Below, in pieces: positions 1 through 8,458 of a DNA stretch of 47,113 nucleotides; within the stretch, counting starts at the first letter, position 1, and every line of letters starts with the position of its first letter. The DNA comes from Microbacterium enclense (GTDB lineage Bacteria > Actinomycetota > Actinomycetes > Actinomycetales > Microbacteriaceae): positions 1 to 47,113 of the forward strand of contig NZ_RBZY01000030.1 in the NCBI RefSeq assembly GCF_004022425.1, in the 5' to 3' direction. The translations under genes were made by a program, and so were the position numbers. Under the pieces are notes generated by a model, which worked only from the letters and a program-made list of their open reading frames with translations, was not told the origin of the DNA and did not search any database.

Positions 1-1
1 C

Positions 2-28
2 TGCCGAGGCGTGCCGCTGACCTCGGCA
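2..28. terminator. Short hairpin at left edge
   Basis: Perfect 8-base inverted repeat, TGCCGAGG at 2-9 and CCTCGGCA at 21-28, with an 11-base loop. It lies 70 bases beyond the xerC stop and could end xerC transcription, or belong to a gene left of the window. No T-run follows, which is common for actinobacterial terminators. Confidence 0.35.
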
Positions 29-56
29 CGACGCCGCGTCAGGAGCGTGACGCCGC

Positions 57-106
57 GTCAGGCGCGCGAAAGGGTCAGGCGCGCGGGTGGGGGCGTCAGG
101 CGCGCG
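57..106. repeat. Three short direct repeats after xerC
   Basis: The 12-mer GTCAGGCGCGCG occurs at 57-68, 74-85 and 95-106. The last copy contains the xerC stop codon (96-98 on the minus strand). Two further CCGCGTCAGG-like words lie just to the left. It looks like local duplication of the xerC 3' end; no function is evident. Confidence 0.5.
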
Positions 107-998
107 GATGGGCGAGACGGTACGCCTCCCGCAAGCGCTCGGCGGACACATGGGTGTAGATCTGCGTGGTGCCGAGGCTCGCGTGACCGAGGATCTCCTG
201 CACCGATCGGAGGTCGGCTCCCCCGTCGAGCAGGTGCGTCGCGGCCGAATGGCGGAGGGCGTGCGGCCCGAGTGAGTCCGCACCGACCGCCGGGGCGACG
301 GTGCGGGAGACGACGGAATGCACCGCGCGCGGACCGAGGCGTCCCCCGCGCACACCGAGGAACACCGCCGCACCGGCGTGCTCTCCCCGAGCGGACAGGG
401 CGGGTCGCCCGCGGACGAGGTACGCGTGGAGGGCTTCGGCTGCGGGGCGCCCGTACGGGACGACCCTCTCCTTGTCGCCCTTGCCCCGGACTCGCAGGGT
501 TCGGCGCTCGTGGTCGATGTCGTCGACATCCAGACCGCAGATCTCCGAGACACGCGCGCCGGATCCGTACAGCAGCTCGAGAAGCGCGTGATCCCGCAGC
601 GCGATGGGGTCGCCGTCCCGCGCAGCCTCCTTCGCATCGGTCAGCACCTCGCTGAGGGCGGGTGCCGTCGCCACGGTCGGGAGCGTACGTCCGCGTTTGG
701 GCGCGACGAGTCGCTGCGCGGGGTCGACGTCCGTCATGCCCTCCTCGCGCGCCCAGGACAGGAAGCCTTTGACGGCGGACGTGCGGCGCGCGGCGGTGGC
801 CTTGCTGAGCCCGGCGGTGGTGGCATCCCACTGCCACTCGCGGAGGGTCTCGACGTCGATCTCGTCGAGGTCGGCGTCTCCGGATGCTCGCGCGAGGTCG
901 GACAGATCGGACCGGTAGGCCCGCACCGTCGCCGCGGAAAGGCGGCGCACGTCGGCGAGGTGGCTCAGGTAGCCCTCGATCGCCTCGGAGATCTGCAC
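96..998 (-). CDS. xerC: Tyrosine recombinase XerC
   Basis: Site-specific recombinase that, with XerD, resolves chromosome dimers at dif. 300 residues, normal for the family. An N-terminal SAM-like core-binding domain (about 1-95) is followed by the catalytic domain (about 110-295). The catalytic set is complete: Arg149 (SGARVSE), Lys173 (RGKGDKER), His246 and Arg249 (HALRH), His272 (LGHASLG) and Tyr281 (TTQIYTH). The start is GTG; GGAGG lies only one base before it, so it is either mis-spaced or the mRNA is leaderless (CAGTCT sits exactly 6 bases upstream). The neighbours dprA and yifB are the usual ones in Actinobacteria, so this is the housekeeping recombinase and not a mobile integrase. 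Confidence 0.95.
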   Translation of the reverse strand: MQISEAIEGYLSHLADVRRLSAATVRAYRSDLSDLARASGDADLDEIDVETLREWQWDATTAGLSKATAARRTSAVKGFLSWAREEGMTDVDPAQRLVAPKRGRTLPTVATAPALSEVLTDAKEAARDGDPIALRDHALLELLYGSGARVSEICGLDVDDIDHERRTLRVRGKGDKERVVPYGRPAAEALHAYLVRGRPALSARGEHAGAAVFLGVRGGRLGPRAVHSVVSRTVAPAVGADSLGPHALRHSAATHLLDGGADLRSVQEILGHASLGTTQIYTHVSAERLREAYRLAHPRA

Positions 999-1052
999 GC
1001 CTCCAGACTGCCGGTCGATGCGGACGGGCCGGGGATCGACGCGCGCGGATAC

Positions 1053-2210
1053 TCATCCCTCTCGGTGGCGTGCGCGCCACCGTCCGTCCTCTCCGCGCGC
1101 GACACGTCCCTCGAGTTCCGCGAGACCGAGCAGCGCCTGGGCGCCGGCATCCGAGAAACCCGCCCGCCGGGCGATGTCCCCCGCATCTCGCCCCACCCGG
1201 GTGGACAGGGCATCCATCATTCGCGTCATGTCATCCGTCCGGTCGTGCGAGCGCTGCCCGGGGGCGGTGTCGGCACCGAGCATCTCCCGCACGTCAGCCG
1301 CGGACGTCACGCAGACACCGTCGAACTCTCGCAGCACTCGATGACTGCCCGCGGAGGCAGCGCTCGTCACGGGTCCGGGCACGGCGCCGAGGGCACGGCC
1401 GAGCTGCGCCGCATGTGCGGCGGTGTTCAACGAACCGCTGCGGTGGCCCGCCTCGACGACCACCACGGCGTCCGCCACGGCCGCGATCAAACGGTTTCGC
1501 GAGAGGAACCGCCACTTCGTCGGAGCCGCACCGCACGGTGTCTCGCTGAGGACGGCGCCGGACGAAGCGATCCGGGACAGCAACCCTTCGTGCCCGCGCG
1601 GGTAGGGGCGATCGACGCCGCCCGCGAGGAAGGCGACGGTGCTTCCGTCGACGGCGAGTGCCGCTCGGTGGGCGGCGCCGTCGATGCCGTACGCGGCGCC
1701 GGAGACCACGGTCACGCCCGCAGCCGCGAGGTCCGCAGCGAGGTCGGCGGCGACACTCTCGCCGTACGGCGTCGCCGCTCTGGCTCCGACGATCGCCACC
1801 GTCGGACCCGCGGAGAGATTCCCCGGGTCGCCCCTGACCCACAACACGTGCGGTGCGTGGACGCCGAGGTCATCGAGTCGTGTGGGCCACTGCGCATCCG
1901 ACGGAACCAGGAGAGTCGCGCCGGACCGCCGGGCCGAGGCGAGAGCAGAGTTCACTGTGGCGGACTCGGCGCGCGGCCGCCATCGCGCGCGACCGGCGTT
2001 CCACTCATCGTCGGCGTCGGCCACCGCGATGCGGAGCGCCTCGACGGCTCCGAACCGCGACACGAGGTCGCCCGCCGCCCCGTCCCCGGGCTCGGCGAGC
2101 ACGGACCAGCACACGCGGGCGTAAGCCTCGAGGTCGTCGGCGTTCTCCGACAGCCCCAGACCGAACATCACCGTCGCCGCGTTCTCCGGGTTCAGCTCCG
2201 CGCCCTTCAC
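1053..2210 (-). CDS. dprA: DNA processing protein DprA
   Basis: 385-residue Rossmann-fold ssDNA-binding protein that loads RecA on incoming DNA during transformation. Motifs of the DprA core are visible: VAIVGARAATPYG, then VVSGAAYGIDGAAHRAAL, FLAGGVDRPYP, and SRNRLIAAVADAVVVVEAG (central third). The C-terminal 60 residues look like the winged-helix DML1 domain. The start is GTG and overlaps the yifB stop by four bases (GTGA), so the two genes are translationally coupled. It is present in most actinobacteria whether or not they are naturally competent, so it does not prove competence. Confidence 0.95.
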   Translation of the reverse strand: MKGAELNPENAATVMFGLGLSENADDLEAYARVCWSVLAEPGDGAAGDLVSRFGAVEALRIAVADADDEWNAGRARWRPRAESATVNSALASARRSGATLLVPSDAQWPTRLDDLGVHAPHVLWVRGDPGNLSAGPTVAIVGARAATPYGESVAADLAADLAAAGVTVVSGAAYGIDGAAHRAALAVDGSTVAFLAGGVDRPYPRGHEGLLSRIASSGAVLSETPCGAAPTKWRFLSRNRLIAAVADAVVVVEAGHRSGSLNTAAHAAQLGRALGAVPGPVTSAASAGSHRVLREFDGVCVTSAADVREMLGADTAPGQRSHDRTDDMTRMMDALSTRVGRDAGDIARRAGFSDAGAQALLGLAELEGRVARGEDGRWRARHREG

Positions 2211-3730
2211 GCCGCGTTGCCCTGTCGAAGGAACAGTGCCCGTCCGACGTCCTCGGCTTGCAGACGGTCATGACCCGCGATGTCCGCGATCGTCCACGCG
2301 ACCCGAAGCAGACGGTCGTAGCCGCGCAGGGTGAGGGCGCCGCGGCGAAGGGCCGTGTCGAGGGGACGGAGGACTTCGGCATCCGGAGCCGCGGCACCGC
2401 GCAACCAGGTCCCCGGAACGTCGGCGTTTCGCCGCCAGGGCGTCCTCGCCCAGCGCCGAGCGGCCCTTTCCCGAGCCGCGGCTACGGTGACGCGCGCGGA
2501 CTGCGTCGATACCGCGGCGGTCGCGCTCTCACGACGCGCGTTCGAGACGCGCTGCAATCGCAGATCGAGGTCGATGCGATCCAGCAGCGGCCCGGAGAGA
2601 CGCCGCGTGTAGCGACGGATCGCCTGCGGCGCGCACTCGCAGACGCCACCAGGGACGCCGTACTGCCCGCACGGGCATGGATTGGTGGCGACGACCAGCT
2701 GGAATCGCGCGGGGAACGTCGCCGACACCCCCGAGCGGTGGAGCTGGATCACTCCGCTTTCCAGCGGCTGACGGAGCGCGTCGAGCACGGAGGCCGGGAA
2801 CTCGCCCCCTTCGTCGAGGAACAGCACCCCCTCGCTGGCGCGGGCGATGGCTCCGGGGCGAACAACGCCCGACCCGCCTCCGATCAGGGCGGCGGCGCTC
2901 GCGCCGTGGTGCGGACTCTCGAACGGCGGAGTCCGGCTGAGGCGCGTCACGACCTCGCCCGAGAGCGACCGCACCGACGCGACGGACAGCGCCGCCTCGT
3001 CGTCGAGATCCGGGAGGATGCCGGGCAGCCGGCGGGCCAGCATCGTCTTGCCCGCGCCGGGTGGACCGCTCATCAGGAGGTGGTGTCCACCCGCGGCGGC
3101 GACGATCAGCGCATCGACGGCGTCAGGTTGGCCGAGGATATCTGCGAGGTCGAGTGCCTCGTCGGCAAGGCGGGGAACGTCGCCGGGGAGCACCGGCTCG
3201 AGATCCGGTGCGTCACTGTCTCCGCCGTGCCAGCGAACAACCTCGGCCAGGCACCTCGCCGCGCGCACCTCGATACCCTCCACGAGCGATGCCTCCGACG
3301 CGTTCGCCGCGGGCACCACCACGCGCGATCGCCCGGCCCGGTGCGCCGCGAGCACGGACGGCAGGACCCCCGGGACCGGTCGCAAGCGTCCGTCCAGGCC
3401 GAGCTCACCGATGTGGACGGTGTCGGCGACGCGGGCGGCATCCATCATCCCGGTGGTCGCGAGAGCGGCCACCGCGATCGCGACGTCGAAGGCCGACCCG
3501 CGTTTCGGAAGGCTGGCCGGTGAGAGGTTCACCGTCAGCCGGCGCTTCGGGAGCTCGAGTCCGCGGTTCGTGCAGGCGTTCCGCACGCGTCGACCCGCCT
3601 CACCCAGGGCCTTGTCGGGAAGACCGATGATCGCGAACTCCGGCGTCTGCGGGGAAAGATCCGCCTCGACCTCGACCAGGTCACCGCGCATGCCCGTCAG
3701 AGCGACCGCCCACGTCCGCGCGACGGTCAC
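2207..3730 (-). CDS. YifB family Mg chelatase-like AAA ATPase (ComM-like)
   Basis: 507 residues. The N-terminal ChlI-like / Lon-protease-like fold (1-170) is followed by a Mg-chelatase-type AAA+ module with Walker A GPPGAGKT at 222-229 and Walker B VLFLDEGGEF at 302-311, and a C-terminal lid with the LRGYDRLLRVAWTIAD motif. ComM, the studied relative, is a hexameric branch-migration helicase in transformation; this assignment is by family. The GTG start overlaps the yraN stop (GTGA) and its stop overlaps the dprA start, so yraN-yifB-dprA form one coupled unit. Confidence 0.92.
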   Translation of the reverse strand: MTVARTWAVALTGMRGDLVEVEADLSPQTPEFAIIGLPDKALGEAGRRVRNACTNRGLELPKRRLTVNLSPASLPKRGSAFDVAIAVAALATTGMMDAARVADTVHIGELGLDGRLRPVPGVLPSVLAAHRAGRSRVVVPAANASEASLVEGIEVRAARCLAEVVRWHGGDSDAPDLEPVLPGDVPRLADEALDLADILGQPDAVDALIVAAAGGHHLLMSGPPGAGKTMLARRLPGILPDLDDEAALSVASVRSLSGEVVTRLSRTPPFESPHHGASAAALIGGGSGVVRPGAIARASEGVLFLDEGGEFPASVLDALRQPLESGVIQLHRSGVSATFPARFQLVVATNPCPCGQYGVPGGVCECAPQAIRRYTRRLSGPLLDRIDLDLRLQRVSNARRESATAAVSTQSARVTVAAARERAARRWARTPWRRNADVPGTWLRGAAAPDAEVLRPLDTALRRGALTLRGYDRLLRVAWTIADIAGHDRLQAEDVGRALFLRQGNAA

Positions 3731-4089
3731 AACGCGTCCTCGAGATGCTCGAGTCGCGCGGTCCGCGGGTCGGGACCGGTCAATGCGATCGCATCCAGCC
3801 GCAGATGTCGTCCCTTGGCCTCATCGGGATGGACGGCGATCCACGCGAGCGCCAAGCGCCACAGCCGTTGCGCCTTCCGCCGGTCGATGGCTTCGAACGG
3901 GTGCCCGAACGCCTCGCTCGCCCGGGTCTTCACCTCCACCACGACGAGCATGCCCGCGGTCTCGGCGACGATGTCGAGCTCGCCCTGCGCACACCGCCAG
4001 TTGCGATCGAGGATGCGGAAACCGTTCGCGGTCAGGTGGCGAGCGGCCCGTTCTTCACCGGCTCGCCCGAAGTCGTCTTTCGCTGCCAT
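3727..4089 (-). CDS. YraN/UPF0102 family putative endonuclease-fold protein
   Basis: 120 residues, the usual length. It has the restriction-endonuclease-like signature GELDIVAETAGMLVVVEVKTR: acidic E and D, then EVK, as in Holliday-junction-resolvase-like nucleases. Its role is not established; it sits, as in many bacteria, beside rnhB and upstream of yifB. The ATG start at 4089 has no strong Shine-Dalgarno sequence. A 93-base gap separates it from the DUF2469 gene. Confidence 0.9.
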   Translation of the reverse strand: MAAKDDFGRAGEERAARHLTANGFRILDRNWRCAQGELDIVAETAGMLVVVEVKTRASEAFGHPFEAIDRRKAQRLWRLALAWIAVHPDEAKGRHLRLDAIALTGPDPRTARLEHLEDAL

Positions 4090-4182
4090 GCCCGAGAGCG
4101 TGGCATCCGGGACCCGAGCACCGCCGGGCGAAAAGCGCGATCCGGGGACGGGCCCGGAAGAAGGGTCCCTGGGGAGGAACCG

Positions 4183-4506
4183 TCAGTTGTCGAGCGAGAG
4201 CTCTTCGGGCAGCTGGAAGTCGCGGCGCGTGAGCTCTTCGACGTTGACGTCTTTGAACGTCAGAACCCGGACGGACTTCACGAAACGGTCGGCGCGGTAG
4301 ATGTCCCACACCCACACGTCGGTCATCGAGATCTCGAAGTAGAAATCGTGCTCGGTGTCGCGGCGGACGACATTGACATCGTTCGCGAGATAGAACCGGC
4401 GTTCGGTCTCGATCACATACTGGAACTGCGAGACCACGTCGCGGTACTCGCGGTACAGGGCCAGTTCGAGTTCGCGGTCGTAGTCCTCGAAGACGTCGTC
4501 ATCCAT
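4183..4506 (-). CDS. DUF2469 family protein
   Basis: 107 residues, starting MDDDVFEDYDRELELALYRE. It is acidic with an alternating YRDVVSQFQYVIETERRFYLANDV core. This is a conserved actinobacterial family of unknown function that habitually lies between rnhB and yraN. The ATG start has GGGAG 5 bases upstream, and a TAGGAT hexamer (4516-4521) just before that may be its own -10 element. Confidence 0.9.
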   Translation of the reverse strand: MDDDVFEDYDRELELALYREYRDVVSQFQYVIETERRFYLANDVNVVRRDTEHDFYFEISMTDVWVWDIYRADRFVKSVRVLTFKDVNVEELTRRDFQLPEELSLDN

Positions 4507-4572
4507 GGTTCTCCCATCCTAGGCGCGACAGGCGCCCGCGCCGACCGGCCGCGACGCTCACGCCGCAGACAT

Positions 4573-5226
4573 TCAGAACAGCGTCGGCGCCGGCGCGATC
4601 GCCCACGACTGCCGGTGGTGCACGCTCATGCCGTGCACACCGATCGCTTCGCGATGGTCGAGGCTCGCATACCCCTTGTTGCGCGCCCAGCCGTAGGCGG
4701 GCAGCTCGTCGTGCAGGCCCGTCATCACGGCGTCGCGGGCGACCTTGGCGATGACGGATGCCGCGGCGGCGCTCGCGCAGTCACGGTCGGCCTTGATGAT
4801 CGGCTTCACCCGAAGACCGCTCTCACCGGCCGGAGTGATGTAGTCGTGGTTGCCGTCGAGGATCACGAGCGCATCCTCGGGGACGACACCGTGCGCACGC
4901 AGGTCGGCGATTGCACGAACCGCGGCGAGGCCCAAGGCGCGGATGATGCCGATCTCGTCGATCTCCTCCGAGCTCGCCCACCCCACGGCACTGTGCTGCA
5001 CGAACGCCGCTGCGCGGGCGGCCACATCGGGTCGGCGGGCCTCGGGGACCAGCTTGGAGTCACGGAGGCCCAACGGCACGCGCTTGCGTGACCGCGCGGG
5101 GTCGACCACGGCCGCACCGACCGCGACCGGGCCCGCGAGGGCCCCGCGCCCGACCTCGTCGCACGCGATGATGAGCGCGTGCTCCTTGAGCAGGCGCCTC
5201 TCCAGCGTGAGGGTCGGTTCGATCAC
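4573..5226 (-). CDS. rnhB: Ribonuclease HII
   Basis: 217 residues. Cleaves the RNA strand of RNA-DNA hybrids and single ribonucleotides in DNA. The N-terminal motif CDEVGRGALAGPV supplies the first catalytic Asp-Glu pair; further acidic residues lie in VILDGNHDYI and IIKADRDCASAAAASVIAKVARD. A much longer reading frame is open upstream, but the homologous start is the GTG at 5226, whose GTGA overlaps the lepB stop by three bases. This fits translational coupling with lepB. Confidence 0.95.
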   Translation of the reverse strand: MIEPTLTLERRLLKEHALIIACDEVGRGALAGPVAVGAAVVDPARSRKRVPLGLRDSKLVPEARRPDVAARAAAFVQHSAVGWASSEEIDEIGIIRALGLAAVRAIADLRAHGVVPEDALVILDGNHDYITPAGESGLRVKPIIKADRDCASAAAASVIAKVARDAVMTGLHDELPAYGWARNKGYASLDHREAIGVHGMSVHHRQSWAIAPAPTLF

Positions 5227-5963
5227 GGCGCCGACTCCGGTGCCGGCACCCCCGCGAACACCTCGTGGTGGAAATCGATTGCGCCGAAGCGGTCGAACGG
5301 CCACGTGATGAGGAACGCGCGTCCCACGACGTTGTCGATCGGGACGAAGCCCTTGCCGGGCTGCTCCTGGTTGTAGCGGGAGTCCTTCGAGCTGTTGCGG
5401 TTGTCGCCGAGCACCCACAACGACCCCTGCGGGACTGTGATGTCGTACGGCACCGGCTCAGGGGCGGTGGCCCCCGGAGCGAGCTTCACGTACGACTCGA
5501 CGATCGGCACACCGTTGACCTCGGTCTGGCCGAGGGCGTTGCAGCACACGACGTGGTCGCCGGGGGTGCCGATGACACGCTTGATGAGGTGGTCGTCGCT
5601 GTCGGGGGCCGCGAGACCCACGAGCGAGAGCACCCAGTCCGTCGCCTCCACGAGGGGCGGGCGCGGCGGCTGGGTCGTCGAGGGCAGCCAACCGCCCGGA
5701 TCGCGGAACACCACCACGTCGCCGCGCGAGTAGTCGCCGAATCGCGGCGTCAGCTCATCGACGAGGATGCGGTCGTTCTGCAGGAGGGTGTTGTTCATGG
5801 ATGCCGACGGGATGTAGAACGACCGCACCACGAACGTCTTGACGAGGAACGACACCAGCAACGCGATCAGCAGGATGACCACCACGTCGCGCAGGAACGT
5901 CAGGACTCCGCGCCGTCGACGGGCCGGAGCCGAAGTCGGGGGAGATGCGGTCTCGTCGCTCAT
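5223..5963 (-). CDS. lepB: Signal peptidase I
   Basis: 246 residues. Membrane-bound Ser-Lys protease that removes signal peptides after Sec/Tat export. A basic N-terminus (ARRRRG) precedes one transmembrane helix (about 25-45). The catalytic Ser55 is in PSASMNNTL and the general base Lys128 in HLIKRVIGTPGDHV; the C-terminal box LGDNRNSSKDSR is present. The ATG has GAAGGA 6 bases upstream. It is followed by rnhB with overlapping stop/start. Confidence 0.96.
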   Translation of the reverse strand: MSDETASPPTSAPARRRRGVLTFLRDVVVILLIALLVSFLVKTFVVRSFYIPSASMNNTLLQNDRILVDELTPRFGDYSRGDVVVFRDPGGWLPSTTQPPRPPLVEATDWVLSLVGLAAPDSDDHLIKRVIGTPGDHVVCCNALGQTEVNGVPIVESYVKLAPGATAPEPVPYDITVPQGSLWVLGDNRNSSKDSRYNQEQPGKGFVPIDNVVGRAFLITWPFDRFGAIDFHHEVFAGVPAPESAP

Positions 5964-6080
5964 GTTGATCCTTCGCCGGGCTCACCGCACACCGGAAGAC
6001 CGCCCGACAAGCCTCGCACATTCCCTCCGGCCCACCGAACGGCACACGGCACCCTGCGGCTGTGAATTCGCACCGCCATC

Positions 6081-6094
6081 GGCATCCGGATGCC
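6081..6094. repeat. Palindromic double copy of GGCATCC/GGATGCC
   Basis: GGCATCCGGATGCC is a perfect 14-base palindrome in the lepB-rplS gap. It is two inverted copies of the 7-mer that is strongly enriched through this window. It may be only a chance junction. Confidence 0.5.
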
Positions 6095-6116
6095 ACTTCC
6101 CGGGGCCCGGAGACGA

Positions 6117-6148
6117 CGAACGCCCCGCGACGGATCGCGGGGCGTTCG
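6117..6148 (-). terminator. Terminator after rplS
   Basis: Perfect 14-base stem: CGAACGCCCCGCGA at 6117-6130 and its complement at 6135-6148, with loop CGGA. It begins 12 bases beyond the rplS stop. There is no clear U-tract, usual for high-GC Actinobacteria. Confidence 0.8.
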
Positions 6149-6159
6149 GGGAGGCGGAC

Positions 6160-6507
6160 TCAGCGGTCGCGCTTCTCCTTGATCTTGGCCTTCTTGCCAC
6201 GCAGGTTGCGCAGGTAGTAGAGCTTCGCGCGACGCACGTCACCGCGGGTGACGACCTCGATGTGGTCGATCACGGGGCTGTGCACGGGGAAGGTGCGCTC
6301 GACGCCGACCTGGAAGCTGACCTTGCGGACGCAGAAGGTCTCGCGCACGCCGTCGCCCGAGCGGCCGATGACGACGCCCTGGAACACCTGGATGCGCGAG
6401 CGGTTGCCCTCGGTGATGTTCACGTGCACCTTGACGGTGTCACCGGGGCCGAAGACGGGAATGTCGGAGCGCAGCGAAGCCGCGTCGACGGAGTCGAGGA
6501 TCTGCAT
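6160..6507 (-). CDS. rplS: 50S ribosomal protein L19
   Basis: 115 residues, standard L19 length, starting [19 protein letters not shown], with the family core [24 protein letters not shown] and [18 protein letters not shown]. The frame is open far upstream, but the ATG at 6507 matches the family start and has AGGAAG 7 bases before it. It forms its own transcription unit with a promoter at 6631-6659 and a hairpin terminator. Confidence 0.97.
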   Translation of the reverse strand: MQILDSVDAASLRSDIPVFGPGDTVKVHVNITEGNRSRIQVFQGVVIGRSGDGVRETFCVRKVSFQVGVERTFPVHSPVIDHIEVVTRGDVRRAKLYYLRNLRGKKAKIKEKRDR

Positions 6508-6630
6508 GATCGTCACTTCCTGCGACCGCCACAGGTCGATCGCACGATAAAAGGGGAAAAGAGGGAGCGTGCCCGAGCCGCGGAGGCGGCGGACTCCCCT
6601 GAGGCAGAGCCGGTCAGGGCACAAACGCCT

Positions 6631-6659
6631 ATTCTGCCACGGACGGACACACCGACCAA
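6631..6659 (-). promoter_or_regulatory. rplS promoter
   Basis: Read on the minus strand: -35 TTGGTC (6659-6654), 17-base spacer, extended -10 TGG-CAGAAT (6636-6631). The word TGGCAGAATAG recurs in front of rpsP. This leaves a roughly 117-base leader before rplS. Confidence 0.6.
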
Positions 6660-6665
6660 ACCGGG

Positions 6666-7157
6666 CTACGGTGCCGCGGGCTTCTCCGTGATCACGATGA
6701 CCTCGCCCTCCACCCGCGGCCGCGGCTGCTCCCGCGTCGGCGGGATGTAGCCGGTGCCGTCGGTGGTGTGCAGGACAGCGATGCCGCCGCGCGCTTCGTT
6801 CCACAGCTGCGCGAGGGACGACCACAGCAGAACGAACGCCCCCACGACGCTGAGCACGAGCAGAGGGAAGAACACCCGGCCGTCGTAGAAGCCCAATGCC
6901 ACGATCACGACGTGCCACAGGCCGATCCCGATGACGTCGCGCCACGACGCGGCGCGCGCGGTGCGCACCGACCCGCGACCGCGGACGATGAGCGACACCA
7001 GGATCTGCGTGACGAAGACCGCCGGCGCGGCGATCAGCAACCACAGCAGCGCCCAGCCGCTCCCGCCGCTGAACACGATCCACCCGACGAAGAGCCAGAG
7101 CGGCAGCACGACGGCGGCCGGGAAGAGCCAGTGGAGGAACGAACGGCGCAGCACCAT
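6666..7157 (-). CDS. Hypothetical four-helix membrane protein
   Basis: 163 residues. Four hydrophobic segments are visible at about 10-32, 36-58, 77-93 and 97-115. A cytoplasmic tail follows with [29 protein letters not shown] do not recognise a characterised family. It lies between rplS and the divergent map. The ATG at 7157 has no Shine-Dalgarno sequence; TAGCAT lies exactly 6 bases upstream, which suggests a leaderless transcript. Confidence 0.75.
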   Translation of the reverse strand: MVLRRSFLHWLFPAAVVLPLWLFVGWIVFSGGSGWALLWLLIAAPAVFVTQILVSLIVRGRGSVRTARAASWRDVIGIGLWHVVIVALGFYDGRVFFPLLVLSVVGAFVLLWSSLAQLWNEARGGIAVLHTTDGTGYIPPTREQPRPRVEGEVIVITEKPAAP

Positions 7158-7163
7158 GACCCG

Positions 7164-7169
7164 ATGCTA
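7164..7169 (-). promoter_or_regulatory. Putative -10 (TAGCAT) of leaderless membrane-protein mRNA
   Basis: TAGCAT on the minus strand ends 6 bases before the ATG at 7157, so transcription would begin at or next to the start codon. The -35 is not clear. Confidence 0.5.
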
Positions 7170-7249
7170 CGGCGGCCAGTTGTGCGACGGCTTTGAACGC
7201 CGAACGCGCCGATCGGAGAGAATGGAGGTTCGAGGAAAGGGAACCACCG

Positions 7250-8032
7250 ATGATCGAACTGCGCACCCCCGCCGAGATCGAGGCCATGCGCCCGGCCGGC
7301 CGATTCGTCGCGGAAGTCCTGGCGACGCTGCGCGATGAGACGAAGGTCGGCACCAACCTCCTGCAACTGGACCGCCGGGCCCACGACATGATCCGCGCCG
7401 CCGGGGCGGAGTCGTGCTACATCGATTACCACCCGTCGTTCGGGGCGAGCCCCTTCGGCAAGGTGCTGTGCACCTCGATCAACGACGCGGTCCTGCACGG
7501 GCTGCCCCACGACTACGCCCTGCGCGACGGCGACCTCGTCTCGCTCGACTTCGCCGTCTCCGTCGACGGGTGGGTCGCCGACTCGGCCGTCTCGTTCGTC
7601 GTCGGCACCCCGCGCGACGAGGACCTCGCGCTCATCGACACGACGCAGCGCGCTCTCGCCGCGGCGATCGACGCTGCCACCGTCGGCCACAAGATCGGCG
7701 ACATCTCGGCGGCGGTCGCCTCGATCGCGCACGCCGACGGGCTGTCGATCAACACCGACTTCGGGGGGCACGGCGTCGGTCGCACGATGCACGGCGACCC
7801 GCACGTGCCGAACAACGGCAAGGCCGGCCGCGGCTACCCCCTGCGCGCCGGTCTCGTGCTCGCGCTCGAGCCGTGGTTCCTGCAGACCACCGACGAGTTG
7901 GTCACCGACCCGGACGGCTGGACGCTGCGCAGCGCCGACGGTTCACGCGGCGCTCACTCCGAACACACCATCGCGATCACCGCCGACGGGCCGGTCGTGC
8001 TGACCGATCGCTCGTTCCTCGGCGTCGACTGA
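7250..8032 (+). CDS. map: Type I methionine aminopeptidase
   Basis: 260 residues. Removes the N-terminal Met from new proteins. All metal ligands can be placed: Asp100 (VSLDFA), Asp111 (VADSA), His174 (GGHGVGR), Glu207 (ALEPW) and Glu238 (HSEHT), plus substrate His83 (LHGLPHD). An open frame extends upstream to 7193, but the ATG at 7250 gives the family N-terminus ([17 protein letters not shown]) and has AAAGGG upstream. It is transcribed divergently from the membrane gene at 6666-7157. Confidence 0.96.
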   Translation: MIELRTPAEIEAMRPAGRFVAEVLATLRDETKVGTNLLQLDRRAHDMIRAAGAESCYIDYHPSFGASPFGKVLCTSINDAVLHGLPHDYALRDGDLVSLDFAVSVDGWVADSAVSFVVGTPRDEDLALIDTTQRALAAAIDAATVGHKIGDISAAVASIAHADGLSINTDFGGHGVGRTMHGDPHVPNNGKAGRGYPLRAGLVLALEPWFLQTTDELVTDPDGWTLRSADGSRGAHSEHTIAITADGPVVLTDRSFLGVD

Positions 8033-8042
8033 CCGTCCGATC

Positions 8043-8438
8043 TCATACGGCGTACGCGAGGGCTCCCCAGCCCAGAGCGATGAAGAAGCTCGACACGGCG
8101 AGCACGAGCGCGACCGGGACCATCGTGTAGCGCTCCGCCGGGCTGCGGGACACCGCATTCATCAGGATGCCGAGACTGAAATACCCGAAGATCACCCACA
8201 TCGCCACCTCGGCGACCGGCGGGGGGAACAGCCTCAGGGCACCGACGCGTGTCCACGCGATGAGGTCGATCAGCAGGTACACGAGGATCGACACCGCGCT
8301 GGCGACGCGCAGCCTCACGGGCAGCACCCGATGCTGACCACCCCAGGCGAGGGTGCCCCAGGGCGCTCCCGCCGCCAGAGCCGCTTGGAATGCGGCGAGG
8401 CCGGCCAGCACGACGGTGAGAACGAGAGCGAAAGGCAC
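8043..8438 (-). CDS. Hypothetical four-helix membrane protein
   Basis: 131 residues, GTG start, with four hydrophobic segments at about 3-23, 44-62, 77-97 and 108-128. No family is recognised. It lies 20 bases after trmD on the same strand but has TAGGGT exactly 6 bases before its GTG and no Shine-Dalgarno sequence, so it may be transcribed on its own as a leaderless mRNA. It converges with map with only 10 bases between stops. Confidence 0.75.
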   Translation of the reverse strand: MPFALVLTVVLAGLAAFQAALAAGAPWGTLAWGGQHRVLPVRLRVASAVSILVYLLIDLIAWTRVGALRLFPPPVAEVAMWVIFGYFSLGILMNAVSRSPAERYTMVPVALVLAVSSFFIALGWGALAYAV

Positions 8439-8444
8439 GCGCGT

Positions 8445-8450
8445 ACCCTA
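8445..8450 (-). promoter_or_regulatory. Putative -10 (TAGGGT) of leaderless membrane-protein mRNA
   Basis: TAGGGT read on the minus strand lies 6 bases before the GTG at 8438, inside the 20-base gap after trmD. No convincing -35 is seen. Confidence 0.45.
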
Positions 8451-8458
8451 GCGCGACG

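Noticed and set aside
96..998. xerC as a sign of a mobile element or integron
   Set aside because: The neighbours are the normal housekeeping genes, no attachment-site repeats or cargo genes are present, and the sequence is of the XerC type.
318..2273. A 651-residue open frame on the plus strand
   Set aside because: It is antisense to xerC and dprA, is Arg/His/Gly-rich without domains, and has no ribosome site.
2207..4089. dprA and yifB (ComM-like) as proof of natural competence
   Set aside because: Both are widespread in Actinobacteria without known transformation, and no comEA/comEC or pilus genes lie in the window.
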